The notes below the pieces were generated by a model. The model saw only the letters and a list, made by a program, of their open reading frames with translations. It did no database searches and was not told the origin of the DNA. A stretch of DNA of 64,000 nucleotides from Usitatibacter sp035624355 (GTDB lineage Bacteria > Pseudomonadota > Gammaproteobacteria > Burkholderiales > Usitatibacteraceae), in NCBI GenBank assembly GCA_035624355.1, contig DASPRQ010000024.1, positions 1 to 64,000 on the forward strand. The letters run 5' to 3'. Of this stretch, positions 52,224 through 60,499 are shown in pieces; positions within the stretch are counted from its first letter, which is position 1; the number at the start of each line of letters is the position of its first letter. The translations under genes and the position numbers were made by a program.

Positions 52224-53257
52224 GGGACCTCGACGAGCCGCACGTCGGCCGGCATGCCGATCTTGAGCTCGCCCGACGAGTTGTCGACGTCGACCTTGGC
52301 GCGGTAGACGAGGTCGACGCGCAGCGCCCGCGTCTCGACCGTCTTCGGCGTGAACTCCGCCTCGGGAGAGATGAAGCTCAGGCGCCCTTCGAAGACCTTG
52401 CCCGGGAGGCCGTCCACCTCGACGCGCGCCGCCTGCCCGAGCTTCACGCGCGGCAGGTCCTTCTCGCCGATGTAGACACGCACCCAGGGATGGTCCAGCT
52501 CGGCGATGCGGAACACCGGCTGCCCGGCGGTCACGTTCTGGCCCCGGTCGGCCAGGCGCACGCTCACGACGCCTCCCACGGGACTCACGAGGCGCGCGTA
52601 CGCGAGCTGCTGGTCGGCGGTCGCGGCCGCGGCCTTCGCGGCCCCCAGGTCCGCGCGCGCCCGGTCGATGTCCTCCTTGCGCGGGCCCTCGCGCAGCAGC
52701 GACAGGCTCTGGCGCGCCTGGTCGAGTTTCGCCGCGGCGACGTCCACCTGGGAATTCGCGGTGTCGAGCTGCTCGGGCGGGGCGAAATGGTCGGCGACGA
52801 GCTTGGCGGTGCGCTCGCGCTGCGTGCGCGCGAGGGTGAGGTCGGCCTCGGCCTGCCGCACCGCCGCCTCGGCCGAGCGGATGTCCTGCGGGCGCGAGCC
52901 CGCGAGCAGCACCGCGAGCGCCTTGTCGGCGGAGTCGGCCTGGGCGTGCGCGCGATCGGAAGCGAGCTGCAGGTCGCGCGGGTCGAGCTCGGCGAGGATC
53001 TCTCCCGTCTTCACGACGCGGCCCTCGTCGGTGTCGAGCCGCGCGATGCGGCCGCCGGCCTGGAACGATACGTCGACTTCCCGCGCGTCGACCGTCCCCG
53101 ACAGCAGCAGGTCGCCGGCCCTGCCGCCGTGGCTCCACGGCCACACGCGTTCGCAGCCCCCAGCCGCGAGCGCGACCGCGGCCGCGGCCGCGGCGAGCCC
53201 CGCGGCGATCGCGCGAGCCACGCTCTTCCCCGGCGGATCCTCCTGGTGCGACGGCAT
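52220..53257 (-). CDS. HlyD/YbhG-family periplasmic adaptor
   Basis: A 345-residue membrane-fusion protein linking the ABC-2 exporter to an outer-membrane channel. It has an N-terminal membrane anchor (AIAAGLAAAAAAVALAAGGC, possibly a lipobox), the lipoyl half FQAGGRIARLDTDEGRVVKTGEILAELD, a long coiled-coil hairpin (about 100-205), the second lipoyl half VSPVGGVVSVRLADRGQNV and a beta-barrel domain. No TolC-type gene is in the window. It starts two bases after the nitroreductase-like gene. Confidence 0.92.
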   Translation of the reverse strand: MPSHQEDPPGKSVARAIAAGLAAAAAAVALAAGGCERVWPWSHGGRAGDLLLSGTVDAREVDVSFQAGGRIARLDTDEGRVVKTGEILAELDPRDLQLASDRAHAQADSADKALAVLLAGSRPQDIRSAEAAVRQAEADLTLARTQRERTAKLVADHFAPPEQLDTANSQVDVAAAKLDQARQSLSLLREGPRKEDIDRARADLGAAKAAAATADQQLAYARLVSPVGGVVSVRLADRGQNVTAGQPVFRIAELDHPWVRVYIGEKDLPRVKLGQAARVEVDGLPGKVFEGRLSFISPEAEFTPKTVETRALRVDLVYRAKVDVDNSSGELKIGMPADVRLVEVP

Positions 53258-53259
53258 GG

Positions 53260-53928
53260 TCAACCCGCCGGATATCCGACCGTCTGGGAGAACGTCACGA
53301 ACAGCCCCGGGGCGAGGCGCATCGCCGCAGCGAGACGCGCGGCATCGAGCGCGGCGCGGAAGACCGTCGCAAGGCCCTCGGAGGCGCAGAAGAGGTACAC
53401 GTTCTGGCCGATGAATCCGGCGTCCACCGAAGCGTAAAGCCTGCGCTCCTCGGCGGAGACGTCCTTCATGCGCTCGCCGTGCGCGACGTAGACGAGGTCG
53501 AGGGGTGCCGCCGCGACGAACTCCTGCGTGCCCGTCTGCGCGCGGATGTCGTCGGGAAGCTCGCGCACGAGGACGTGCCTGTGGGGATCGTAGAGCCAGA
53601 GCCCGTCGGCCATCGCCGCGTAGACGTCGATCACCATGATGTGGCGCCAGTAGGGCGCGGTCCGGTCGCCGCTCGGGCGGTTCACGCCGTAGGCCGCCCA
53701 CAGGAGATCGGACAGGACCTGTTCCGGCAGCGGCCGCGGCGAGTATTCGCGCGTCGAGTGCCGCCGCGCGAGCGCTTCCATGAGCGGCATGCCGCCCGTC
53801 CTGCGCGGGGAAGGCAATTCGCGCGCTTCCTTGCCGGCCGCCTGCGCGAGCGAAGGCATCGCCGCCGTCGCCATTCCTGCGAGCAGCGCGGCACCCGCGC
53901 GGCGTCGCGACGGCTTGGCGGGATTCAC
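53260..53928 (-). CDS. Exported nitroreductase-like (SagB-type) protein
   Basis: A 222-residue FMN-dependent nitroreductase-fold protein with an N-terminal twin-Arg-like signal (SRRRAGAALLAGMATAAM...AQA). Core motifs: RRHSTREYSPRPLPEQVLSD, WAAYGVNRPSGDRTAPYWRH and GFIGQNVYLFCASEGLATVF. GTG at 53928 overlaps the stop of the FAD subunit gene (GTGA). In related operons such proteins are called SagB/ThcOx-like. If the signal is real, FMN must be loaded before Tat export. The role next to an aldehyde oxidoreductase is unknown. Confidence 0.82.
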   Translation of the reverse strand: MNPAKPSRRRAGAALLAGMATAAMPSLAQAAGKEARELPSPRRTGGMPLMEALARRHSTREYSPRPLPEQVLSDLLWAAYGVNRPSGDRTAPYWRHIMVIDVYAAMADGLWLYDPHRHVLVRELPDDIRAQTGTQEFVAAAPLDLVYVAHGERMKDVSAEERRLYASVDAGFIGQNVYLFCASEGLATVFRAALDAARLAAAMRLAPGLFVTFSQTVGYPAG

Positions 53929-54956
53929 GCCGGCCCCGCGGCTTCGAGGATCGTCCTGCGCACGAGCGCCTCGAACACGGGCAGCTTGTAGGCGTTGTGC
54001 GCGAGCGGCGTGGCGCCCTCGAGCGCCGCGCGCGCCGCCCGGCGCGCCGCTTCCCCGGTCACCCTCGAGCCCACGAGCGCGGATTGCGCGGCCTTCGCCC
54101 GGTGCGGCACGGGCGCGGCCGAGCCGAGCACGATCGAGGCGCCGCGGCACTCGCCGCCCGCGCCGAGCTCGAGGACCACGGCGGCGTCCGCGATGGGCCA
54201 GTCGAAGGACTCGAGCTCGCCAACCCGCCGATGCGCCGAGCGCAGCCCCGCGCGCGGCGGCGGCAGCACGATCGCGGTGAGGACCTCCCCATCCTCGAGG
54301 ACGTTCTCCCGCGTGACGTCGCGATCGGGCGCCACGAAGAACGACTCGAGCGGCAGGGTGCGCGGGGCCCGGCCCGCGCGCGCGAGCTCGACGCTCGCGC
54401 CGAGCGCCACGAGCGCCGTGGCGGGCGTGGACGGATGCACGATGGCGCAGCCGTGCTGGCCGAAGATCGCGTGATACTCGTTCTCGCCGGCGAAGGCGAA
54501 GCAGGTGGAGCCCCCCTTGCGGGCGCAAGGGTGGAAGCGCGAGCGGAAGTACCAGCAGCGCGGGCGCTGCAGGAGGTTCCCGCCGATCGTGGCGATCCGG
54601 CGAAGCTGCGGGCTCGCGGATTCGCCCGCGGCCTGCGCGAGCGCGCGGTAGCCGGCGCGCACCGCGGGATCCGCGGCGAGGGCGGCGAGCGTCACGTTGG
54701 CGCCGATCGCGAGCGCGCCGTCGGGGCGCCGCGCGATCCCGTCGAGCGACCCGACCGAGCGCAGGCTCACGACGCGCGCGGGCGCGATGAGCTCCTCCTT
54801 CACGAGCCCGAGGAGGTCGGTGCCGCCCGCCTTGAAGACCGCCGCCGGCGCAGGCACCGTTCCGCCGCCCGCGCCCATGGCGGAAGCGACCGTCGCGGTG
54901 CGCGCTTCCAGCGCCTGCTCGAGGCGCACGGGGCTCGTCCACTCGAACCGGTTCAT
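53925..54956 (-). CDS. paoB: Aldehyde oxidoreductase FAD subunit (PaoB/YagS-like)
   Basis: A 343-residue FAD-binding subunit of the xanthine-oxidase family. FAD motifs: FKAGGTDLLGLVKEE, TIGGNLLQRPRC and AIVHPSTPATAL. Cys134, Cys144 and Cys152 (RCWYFRSRF...PCARKGGSTC), with Cys170 nearby, correspond to the extra [4Fe-4S] site of E. coli PaoB. It carries electrons from the Fe-S subunit to FAD. Six bases separate it from the large subunit gene. Confidence 0.88.
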   Translation of the reverse strand: MNRFEWTSPVRLEQALEARTATVASAMGAGGGTVPAPAAVFKAGGTDLLGLVKEELIAPARVVSLRSVGSLDGIARRPDGALAIGANVTLAALAADPAVRAGYRALAQAAGESASPQLRRIATIGGNLLQRPRCWYFRSRFHPCARKGGSTCFAFAGENEYHAIFGQHGCAIVHPSTPATALVALGASVELARAGRAPRTLPLESFFVAPDRDVTRENVLEDGEVLTAIVLPPPRAGLRSAHRRVGELESFDWPIADAAVVLELGAGGECRGASIVLGSAAPVPHRAKAAQSALVGSRVTGEAARRAARAALEGATPLAHNAYKLPVFEALVRRTILEAAGPA

Positions 54957-54962
54957 GGGCGC

Positions 54963-57320
54963 TTAGCTCCCGGCCCCGAGGCGACCCAGCGCGCGCAGCA
55001 CCGCGGCCGGCGTGATCGGCAGCTCGCGCACGCGCACGCCGATCGCGTTGTAGATCGCGTTCGCGATCGCCGGCGCCGTCGGGATCTTCGCGGGCTCGGC
55101 GACGCCGTACGCGTCGGTCGCGCTCGTGCCCTGGTAGTGCTCGAGCAGCACGACGTCGATCGCGGGCACCTCGCGCGCGCGCGCGATCTTGTACTGCTCG
55201 AGGTTCGCGTTGAGCATGTGCCCCGTGCGGCGATCGAATACGCGCCGCTCGTAGAGCGCGTAGGAGATGCCCATGAGGATCCCGCCGTGGACCTGGCTCT
55301 CCACCTGGCGGGGATTGATCGGGCGGCCGCAGTCGTGCACGGCGACCACGCGCTCGACGCGCACGATGCCCGTCTCGGTGTCCACGGCCACGGCCGCGAA
55401 CTGCACGCCGCCGAGGGCTTCCCGGGCCATCGCCATGTCGCCGAAGCGCCGCCCGAATCCGCCGTAGTCCTCGGAGCGCGTCGCGATCGCGCTCACGCGG
55501 TCGGACGGCAATCGCGCCGCCGCCTCCCGGAACGCGATGCCGCGGGAGCCGTCGCGCGTGGCGAGGCGCCCGTCGCGCGCGACGACCTCCTCGGCGGCCA
55601 CGCCGAGCGTGGGGGCGACGACCTCGGCGAGCTCGCGCAGCGCGCGGTACGCCGCGTTGCGCGCCGGCGGCGTGATCGAGGCGGTGGTGAGGCTTCCGTA
55701 CGACGGCGGTCCGGCGGGAAACTCGGTGTCGCCGATGCGCACCGTCACGTCCTGCGCCCGAAGCCCCAGCTCCTCGGCGACCACCTGCGCGAGCAAGGTG
55801 GTGATGCCCGTGCCGATGTCCTGCACGCTCGAGCACACCTCCACCGATCCGTCGCGCAGGATCCGCACCTCGCACGAGGAGTTCGTCTGGATGTTCGCCG
55901 GCCAGTGCGACTGGGCCACGCCGATGCCGCGCTTCACCGCTCCGGCGTCGGCGCCGGGCCGGTGCCGCCGCGCCCATCCGATGCGCTCCGCGCCCCGGCG
56001 GCGCTCCTCGCGGCGGACGGCGCTCACGTCGATCCGGTCGCGCAGCGCGAGCGGATCGAGCGCGAGCCGCTCGGCGAGCTCGTCGATCGCCTGCTCGAGC
56101 CCGAAGGCGCCCGGCACATTCCCCGGCGCGCGCATCGGGCTGCCCGGGCCGGCGTTGATGAAGACGTCGCTCTGCGCGAGCGACACGTTGGCGCACTCGT
56201 ACAGCGCCTGGGCGATGTTGCCCACGCCCGCGCCGAGCCCGACGCCCGCGGTGCCGCGCTCCTCGACCGCGATGGCCGCCAGCCGCCCGTCGCGCGTGGC
56301 GCCGAGGCGCAGGCGCTGGATCGTCGCGGGGCGATTGCCGCTGTCCAGGTGCTCCTCCTCGCGATCGAGGACGAGGCGCACCGGCGCGCGCGCCGAGCGC
56401 GAGAGCGCCACCGCCGCGAGCACGTAGTTGCCCGCGGACGACTTCGAGCCGAAGCCACCGCCCATCGCCTCGACGATCACGCGCACGCGGCTGCGCGGCA
56501 GGCCGAACGCGGCCGCCACTTCGTTCCTCACGCCCGCCGCGTACTGCGTCGACATGTAGACGGTGAGGCCGTCGGCGCGCCAGTCGGCGACCACGGCGTG
56601 GGTCTCCACGCAGCAGTGGGTCTGGACCTGCGTGCGGTATTCGCCTTCGACCACGACCTCGGCCGCCGCGAGCGCGCGCTCGGCGTCGCCGCGCGTTCCC
56701 ACGGTCGTGGGGCCGCGGAGGTTGCCGTGCTGGGGCAGCCCCGCGGCGGTGACGGCCCCTTCGAAGTAGTTCCCGCCGTGCACGGGGCCGGCGTAGACGA
56801 GCGGCGCACCGGGCGCGAGCGCCTCGTCGATGTCGACCACGAACGGAAGCGGCTCGTAGTCCACCTTGACGAGGTCGAGTGCCGCGCGCGCGTCCTCGGG
56901 CGTGACCGCGGCCACGGCCGCCACCGCCTCGCCCGCGTAGAGCACCCGGCGCTGCTTCGCCGCCTGGCCCTCCTCCACCGGGAGCCCGCTCGCGCGCGCG
57001 ACTTCCTGCACGGCGCGCACATTGGGATGCCGCGCGGCGGCCGACAGGTCGATCGCGACCACGCGCGCATGCGGATGGGGCGAGCGCAGCAGCCGCGCGT
57101 GGAGCAGGCCCGGCAGGCGCACGTCCACGGTATAGCGCGCCGCGCCCGTCACCTTCGCGCGCGCGTCGGCGCGGGGCACGGGCTTGCCGACGACGGCGAG
57201 CTCGGCGTTGGGCGCAAGCGCCGGCGCCTCGTCGCCCGGGACCTCGCGCTCGACGCGGCCGAGCGCGACCCCGGCGATCCCGGCCGGATAGCTTTGCGTG
57301 CGCGCGCCCGGAGCCGGCAT
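54963..57320 (-). CDS. paoC: Aldehyde oxidoreductase molybdenum-cofactor subunit (PaoC/YagR-like)
   Basis: A 785-residue catalytic subunit binding molybdopterin cytosine dinucleotide. It has KVTGAARYTVDVRLPG, EAMGGGFGSKSS, GPGSPMRAPGNVPGAFGLEQ and, near the C-terminus, YGVAEPAKIPTAPAIANA with the catalytic Glu of the family. No signal of its own: in PaoABC it is exported as a complex through the Tat signal of the small subunit. ATG at 57320 follows the small-subunit stop by one base. Substrates are likely aldehydes. Confidence 0.9.
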   Translation of the reverse strand: MPAPGARTQSYPAGIAGVALGRVEREVPGDEAPALAPNAELAVVGKPVPRADARAKVTGAARYTVDVRLPGLLHARLLRSPHPHARVVAIDLSAAARHPNVRAVQEVARASGLPVEEGQAAKQRRVLYAGEAVAAVAAVTPEDARAALDLVKVDYEPLPFVVDIDEALAPGAPLVYAGPVHGGNYFEGAVTAAGLPQHGNLRGPTTVGTRGDAERALAAAEVVVEGEYRTQVQTHCCVETHAVVADWRADGLTVYMSTQYAAGVRNEVAAAFGLPRSRVRVIVEAMGGGFGSKSSAGNYVLAAVALSRSARAPVRLVLDREEEHLDSGNRPATIQRLRLGATRDGRLAAIAVEERGTAGVGLGAGVGNIAQALYECANVSLAQSDVFINAGPGSPMRAPGNVPGAFGLEQAIDELAERLALDPLALRDRIDVSAVRREERRRGAERIGWARRHRPGADAGAVKRGIGVAQSHWPANIQTNSSCEVRILRDGSVEVCSSVQDIGTGITTLLAQVVAEELGLRAQDVTVRIGDTEFPAGPPSYGSLTTASITPPARNAAYRALRELAEVVAPTLGVAAEEVVARDGRLATRDGSRGIAFREAAARLPSDRVSAIATRSEDYGGFGRRFGDMAMAREALGGVQFAAVAVDTETGIVRVERVVAVHDCGRPINPRQVESQVHGGILMGISYALYERRVFDRRTGHMLNANLEQYKIARAREVPAIDVVLLEHYQGTSATDAYGVAEPAKIPTAPAIANAIYNAIGVRVRELPITPAAVLRALGRLGAGS

Positions 57321-57321
57321 C

Positions 57322-57972
57322 TCAGCCCTTCCCGGCCACATCGAGCACCGCGGCGATCGCGTGCGGGAGCGTTCCGCAGCGGCACAGGTGCCCGCTCACC
57401 GCCCCCCGGACCTCGTCGGCGCTCGGATGGGGATTGCGCCCGAGGAGCGCCGCGCAGCTCATCACGAGTCCCGGCGTGCAGAAGCCGCACTGCACCGCGT
57501 CGTGGTCGATGAACGCGGCCTGCACCGGATGCAGCTCCTCGCCCTTGCTCAGGCCCTCGATGGTGGTGATCCGGCGCGCTCCCACGTCGATCGCGAGCAC
57601 CATGCACGAGGCCACGGGCTCCCCGTCGAGCCACACGGTGCACGCCGAGCAGGCGCCCCGGTCGCAGCCGACCTTGGTGCCGGTGAGGCCGAGGCCGTCG
57701 CGCAGGGCTTCGGCGAGCGTCGCCGAGGGCGCCACCTCCACGACGCAGGGCACGCCGTTCACGTCGAGCGGGATCGGGACCGCGCCCGGCCCCGCGACCG
57801 GCGCGACTTCCGGCGCGCCGGGCGCCGCGGCCGCGGCCGGGGCGGCGAGCGCCGAAAGACCCGTCTCGAGCGCGGTGGCGCTCGCGACCGCGAGGCCGCC
57901 GCCCTTCAGGAAATCGCGGCGCGAGATGCCGGGGGGCCGGGAGGGATCCTTCGAGCGCGGGGGAACGGACAT
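57322..57972 (-). CDS. paoA: Aldehyde oxidoreductase [2Fe-2S] subunit with Tat signal (PaoA/YagT-like)
   Basis: A 216-residue small subunit. The N-terminus has a clear Tat signal (ISRRDFLKGGGLAVASATAL). Two [2Fe-2S] domains follow: a plant-ferredoxin type (GCDRGACSACTVWLDGEPVASC) and a helical type (QCGFCTPG...HLCRCG), all eight cysteines present. ATG at 57972 has GAGGA eight bases upstream. It heads the ten-gene minus-strand run down to 47106 and diverges from the bufferin operon. Confidence 0.92.
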   Translation of the reverse strand: MSVPPRSKDPSRPPGISRRDFLKGGGLAVASATALETGLSALAAPAAAAAPGAPEVAPVAGPGAVPIPLDVNGVPCVVEVAPSATLAEALRDGLGLTGTKVGCDRGACSACTVWLDGEPVASCMVLAIDVGARRITTIEGLSKGEELHPVQAAFIDHDAVQCGFCTPGLVMSCAALLGRNPHPSADEVRGAVSGHLCRCGTLPHAIAAVLDVAGKG

Positions 57973-58053
57973 CGGCGATCCTCGGGAGGCGGGCACGGCG
58001 AAGCGCATCGCGCCCGCAAGCTTCCAACCTAGACCGCCCCCCGCCGGCGGGTG

Positions 58054-58067
58054 TTGACCGCTGTCAA
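58054..58067. promoter_or_regulatory. FNR/DNR-like palindrome in the pao-buf divergent gap
   Basis: TTGAC-CGCT-GTCAA, a perfect palindrome of the same form as at 7698. It lies 78 bases from the bufA start and 81 from the paoA start, so it could serve either operon. The regulator is presumably a CRP/FNR-family protein not encoded here. Confidence 0.5.
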
Positions 58068-58081
58068 CAACGACTCCTTCC

Positions 58082-58110
58082 GTAAGGTTTCGGCCCCGCG
58101 CCGGGTCTCA
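58082..58110 (+). promoter_or_regulatory. Possible ECF-type promoter of the bufferin operon
   Basis: GTAAGG and GTCTCA are 17 bases apart, near the GTAAC/GTC-type elements used by ECF sigma factors of bufferin operons. The predicted start would be about 58117, 29 bases before the ATG. The sigma factor encoded in the same operon (59972) is the natural user. Based on loose similarity only. Confidence 0.35.
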
Positions 58111-58145
58111 TCGGGGCAGGTCCCCACAACCCAAGGAGAAAACGC

Positions 58146-58403
58146 ATGAACCGCACGCAACTGGGATCCATCGCGGCCGCCGCCGCCTTCGCGCTGCTCG
58201 CCGCGGGCGCGCCCGTCGCTTCGGCCTCGGCCGCGCAGGACGCCGGCGTCAAGTGCGCCGGCATCAACAGCTGCAAGGGACACTCGGAGTGCAAGTCGGC
58301 CACCAACGACTGCAAGGGCCTGAACGCCTGCAAGGGGCAGGGCTGGGTCACGAAGTCGAGCGCCGCGGAGTGCACCGCGGCCGGCGGCAAGGTGATCTCG
58401 TAA
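58146..58403 (+). CDS. bufA1: Bufferin precursor BufA1 (DUF2282)
   Basis: An 85-residue RiPP precursor of the DUF2282 family. Signal peptide about 1-29 (ending ASAS), then a short mature part with six Cys: 37, 43, 49, 56, 62 and 76, several in xCKG units (NSCKG, NDCKG, NACKG). In studied bufferins the MNIO enzyme converts Cys to thiooxazole-type residues, and the product binds copper in the periplasm. Strong ribosome site AAGGAG. The modifying genes follow directly. Confidence 0.9.
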   Translation: MNRTQLGSIAAAAAFALLAAGAPVASASAAQDAGVKCAGINSCKGHSECKSATNDCKGLNACKGQGWVTKSSAAECTAAGGKVIS

Positions 58404-58408
58404 CGCCC

Positions 58409-59248
58409 ATGCTCGAAGGTTTCGGCCTGGGGCTGCGGCCCGAGCACTACCGCGACTTCGCGGGCGGCGGCCCCCGCGTCGACTGGCTGGAGATCCTCAC
58501 CGAGAACTACCTGGTTCCCGGAGGGAAGCCGCTCCATTTCCTCGACCGCATCCGGGCCCGCTACCCGATGGCGATGCACGGCGTGTCGCTGTCCATCGGG
58601 GGCACGGATCCTCTCGACGAGGACTACCTGCGCGCGGTGGAAGCGCTCGCCGCGCGGGTGCAGCCCGCGTGGATCTCCGACCACCTCTGCTGGACCGGGA
58701 TCGGCGGCACGAACCTGCACGACCTGCTGCCGGTCCCGTTCACCCGCGAGGCGCTCGCACACGTGGCCGGCCGCGTGGGCCGCGTGCAGGAGCGCCTGCG
58801 CCGCCCGCTCGTCCTCGAGAACGTGTCGAGCTACGTGCGCTACGCGGGCGACGAGATGGCCGAATGGGAGTTCCTCGCGGCCCTCGTCGCGCGCAGCGGC
58901 TGCGAGCTGCTGCTCGACGTGAACAACGTGTACGTGAACGCGGTGAACCACGGCTTCGATCCCCGCGCGTTCCTCGAAGGGCTCCCGACCGGGGCCGTGC
59001 GCCAGATCCACCTCGCGGGCCATGCGGACAACGGCGACCACCTCGTGGACACGCACGACGCGCCGGTGTGCGAAGCCGTCTGGGACCTGTACGGGCAGGC
59101 CGTGGCGCGCTTCGGCGCCGTGCCCGCGATGATCGAGCGCGACGACCGCATTCCGCCGCTTCCCGAGCTGCTGGCCGAGCTCGACATCGCCCGCGGGCGC
59201 GCCGCGCACGCCATCGCGAAGGGAGAGGTCCGTGCCCTCGCTGCGTGA
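58409..59248 (+). CDS. bufB1: MNIO-family bufferin maturase BufB1 (DUF692)
   Basis: A 279-residue multinuclear non-heme iron oxidase that modifies Cys of the bufferin precursor. TIM-barrel with the family ligands and motifs: GLRPEHY, MHGVSLSIGG, ISDHLCW, LENVSSYV, LLLDVNNVYVNAVNHGF, IHLAGH and MIERDD. It starts five bases after bufA1. Its 3' end overlaps bufC1 by 17 bases. Confidence 0.95.
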   Translation: MLEGFGLGLRPEHYRDFAGGGPRVDWLEILTENYLVPGGKPLHFLDRIRARYPMAMHGVSLSIGGTDPLDEDYLRAVEALAARVQPAWISDHLCWTGIGGTNLHDLLPVPFTREALAHVAGRVGRVQERLRRPLVLENVSSYVRYAGDEMAEWEFLAALVARSGCELLLDVNNVYVNAVNHGFDPRAFLEGLPTGAVRQIHLAGHADNGDHLVDTHDAPVCEAVWDLYGQAVARFGAVPAMIERDDRIPPLPELLAELDIARGRAAHAIAKGEVRALAA

Positions 59249-59966
59249 GCAGCAGCGCCTGCTCCAGCTCGCGATCCTCGCCGAGGAGCGCTTCGCGCCG
59301 CAGCTCGCGCGCGAGGAGTCGCCCCGGCTCGGCGTCTACCGCCACGGGTATCGGGCGCGCCTCGCCGGGGCGCTGCGCGAGAACTATCCGGCGCTCGCGC
59401 GCGCCATGGGCGACGAGGAGTTCGAGCGCGTGGCGAACGATTACGCGCGCGCGCACCCGTCGCGGCACTACTCGATCCGCTGGCACGGGCACGCCCTCGC
59501 GGCGTTCCTCGCCGAGGGAGCGCTCGCCGACCTCGCGCGCATGGAGTGGGCGCTCGGGATCGCCTTCGACGCGCACGACGCGACATCCGCGGATGCGCAT
59601 TGGCTCGCGCGGGTTCCCGTCGACCGGTGGGGAGAGCTTCCGCTGGGGCTGCATCCGTCGGTGAGCGTCGTGCCGATGCGATGGGCGGTGGAGGCGGGAT
59701 GGCAGGCCCTGCGGGAAAGCGAAGCCGGCGACGTTCCACCGCCCCGCGAGCATCCCCACGTGCTCCTCGTCTGGCGCAAGGCGCTCGAGGCGCACTGGCG
59801 GATCGCGACGGACGCGGAGGGGCGCGCGCTCCTCGGGCTGCGGGCGGGAGGCACGCTCCAGCGCGCGTGCGAGGCCTCCGGGGAAGAGGCGGGGCGCGTG
59901 GGCGAATGGTTCGCGGGCTGGGTGCGGGAAGGTATGCTGGTGCTCCCCGCAACCCACGCCCGCTGA
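59232..59966 (+). CDS. bufC1: Bufferin maturation partner BufC1 (DUF2063)
   Basis: A 244-residue protein of the DUF2063 family, the usual partner of DUF692 enzymes; its N-terminal helical domain (LGVYRHGYRARLAGALRENYPALARAMGDEEF) is thought to bind the precursor peptide. GTG at 59232 has GGGAGAGG upstream and lies inside the end of bufB1. The C-terminal winged-helix-like part is intact. Confidence 0.93.
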   Translation: MPSLREQQRLLQLAILAEERFAPQLAREESPRLGVYRHGYRARLAGALRENYPALARAMGDEEFERVANDYARAHPSRHYSIRWHGHALAAFLAEGALADLARMEWALGIAFDAHDATSADAHWLARVPVDRWGELPLGLHPSVSVVPMRWAVEAGWQALRESEAGDVPPPREHPHVLLVWRKALEAHWRIATDAEGRALLGLRAGGTLQRACEASGEEAGRVGEWFAGWVREGMLVLPATHAR

Positions 59967-59971
59967 GCGCG

Positions 59972-60499
59972 ATGTTCGGACGTTCCGCGTCGCATTTCGA
60001 CCAGGTCGTGCGCGCCTACGCCGCGGAGCTCTTCCACTTCGCGCTCTGGCTCGCGCGCGACCGGCATCGCGCCGAGGACATCCTGCAGGAGGCGCTCACC
60101 CGCGCGTGGCGCAGCTGGGGCCACGTGAAGGACGAGGGCGCGCGGCGCGCCTGGCTCTACGCCATCGTGCGCAACGAGTTCCACCGCGAGGCCGGGCGCG
60201 CGAAGCGCGACGAGGCCGAGGAGCTCGACGAGGAGGCGCTCGCCCGGATGGCCGACGAGCGCGATTTCACGCGCGGGATCGAGGTGCGCCAGATCCTCGA
60301 GCGCCTGCCCGCGCCTTTCATGGAGCCGCTCGTGCTGCAGAACCTGGCGGGCCTGTCGTGCGAGGAGGTGGCGCAGGTGCTCGGCGTGAGCGTAGGCGCC
60401 GCCATGACCCGCATCAGCCGGGCGCGCTCGGCGCTTCGCGACCTGCTGCGCAAGGCCGAGGGACGGCCCGCGCCGAACCGAAAGGAGACGATGCCATGA
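59972..60499 (+). CDS. ECF-type RNA polymerase sigma factor
   Basis: A 175-residue sigma factor with region 2 (FHFALWLARDRHRAEDILQEALTRAWRSW) and region 4 (LEVRQ...LPAPFMEPLVLQNLAGLSCEEVAQVLGVSVGAAMTRISRAR). It follows bufC1 by five bases and is overlapped by its anti-sigma gene. In other bacteria ECF factors control bufferin operons in response to copper or related stress; autoregulation is likely. Confidence 0.93.
   Translation: MFGRSASHFDQVVRAYAAELFHFALWLARDRHRAEDILQEALTRAWRSWGHVKDEGARRAWLYAIVRNEFHREAGRAKRDEAEELDEEALARMADERDFTRGIEVRQILERLPAPFMEPLVLQNLAGLSCEEVAQVLGVSVGAAMTRISRARSALRDLLRKAEGRPAPNRKETMP

Noticed and set aside
52220..53257. Adaptor and ABC genes as a type I protein secretion system
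   Set aside because: The permeases are ABC-2 type without the fused ATPase of type I systems, there is no TolC and no RTX-like substrate; a YbhGFSR-type small-molecule exporter fits better.
54059..54966. Several plus-strand ORFs across the pao genes
   Set aside because: Shadow frames opposite well-supported oxidoreductase subunits; none has a domain or credible start.
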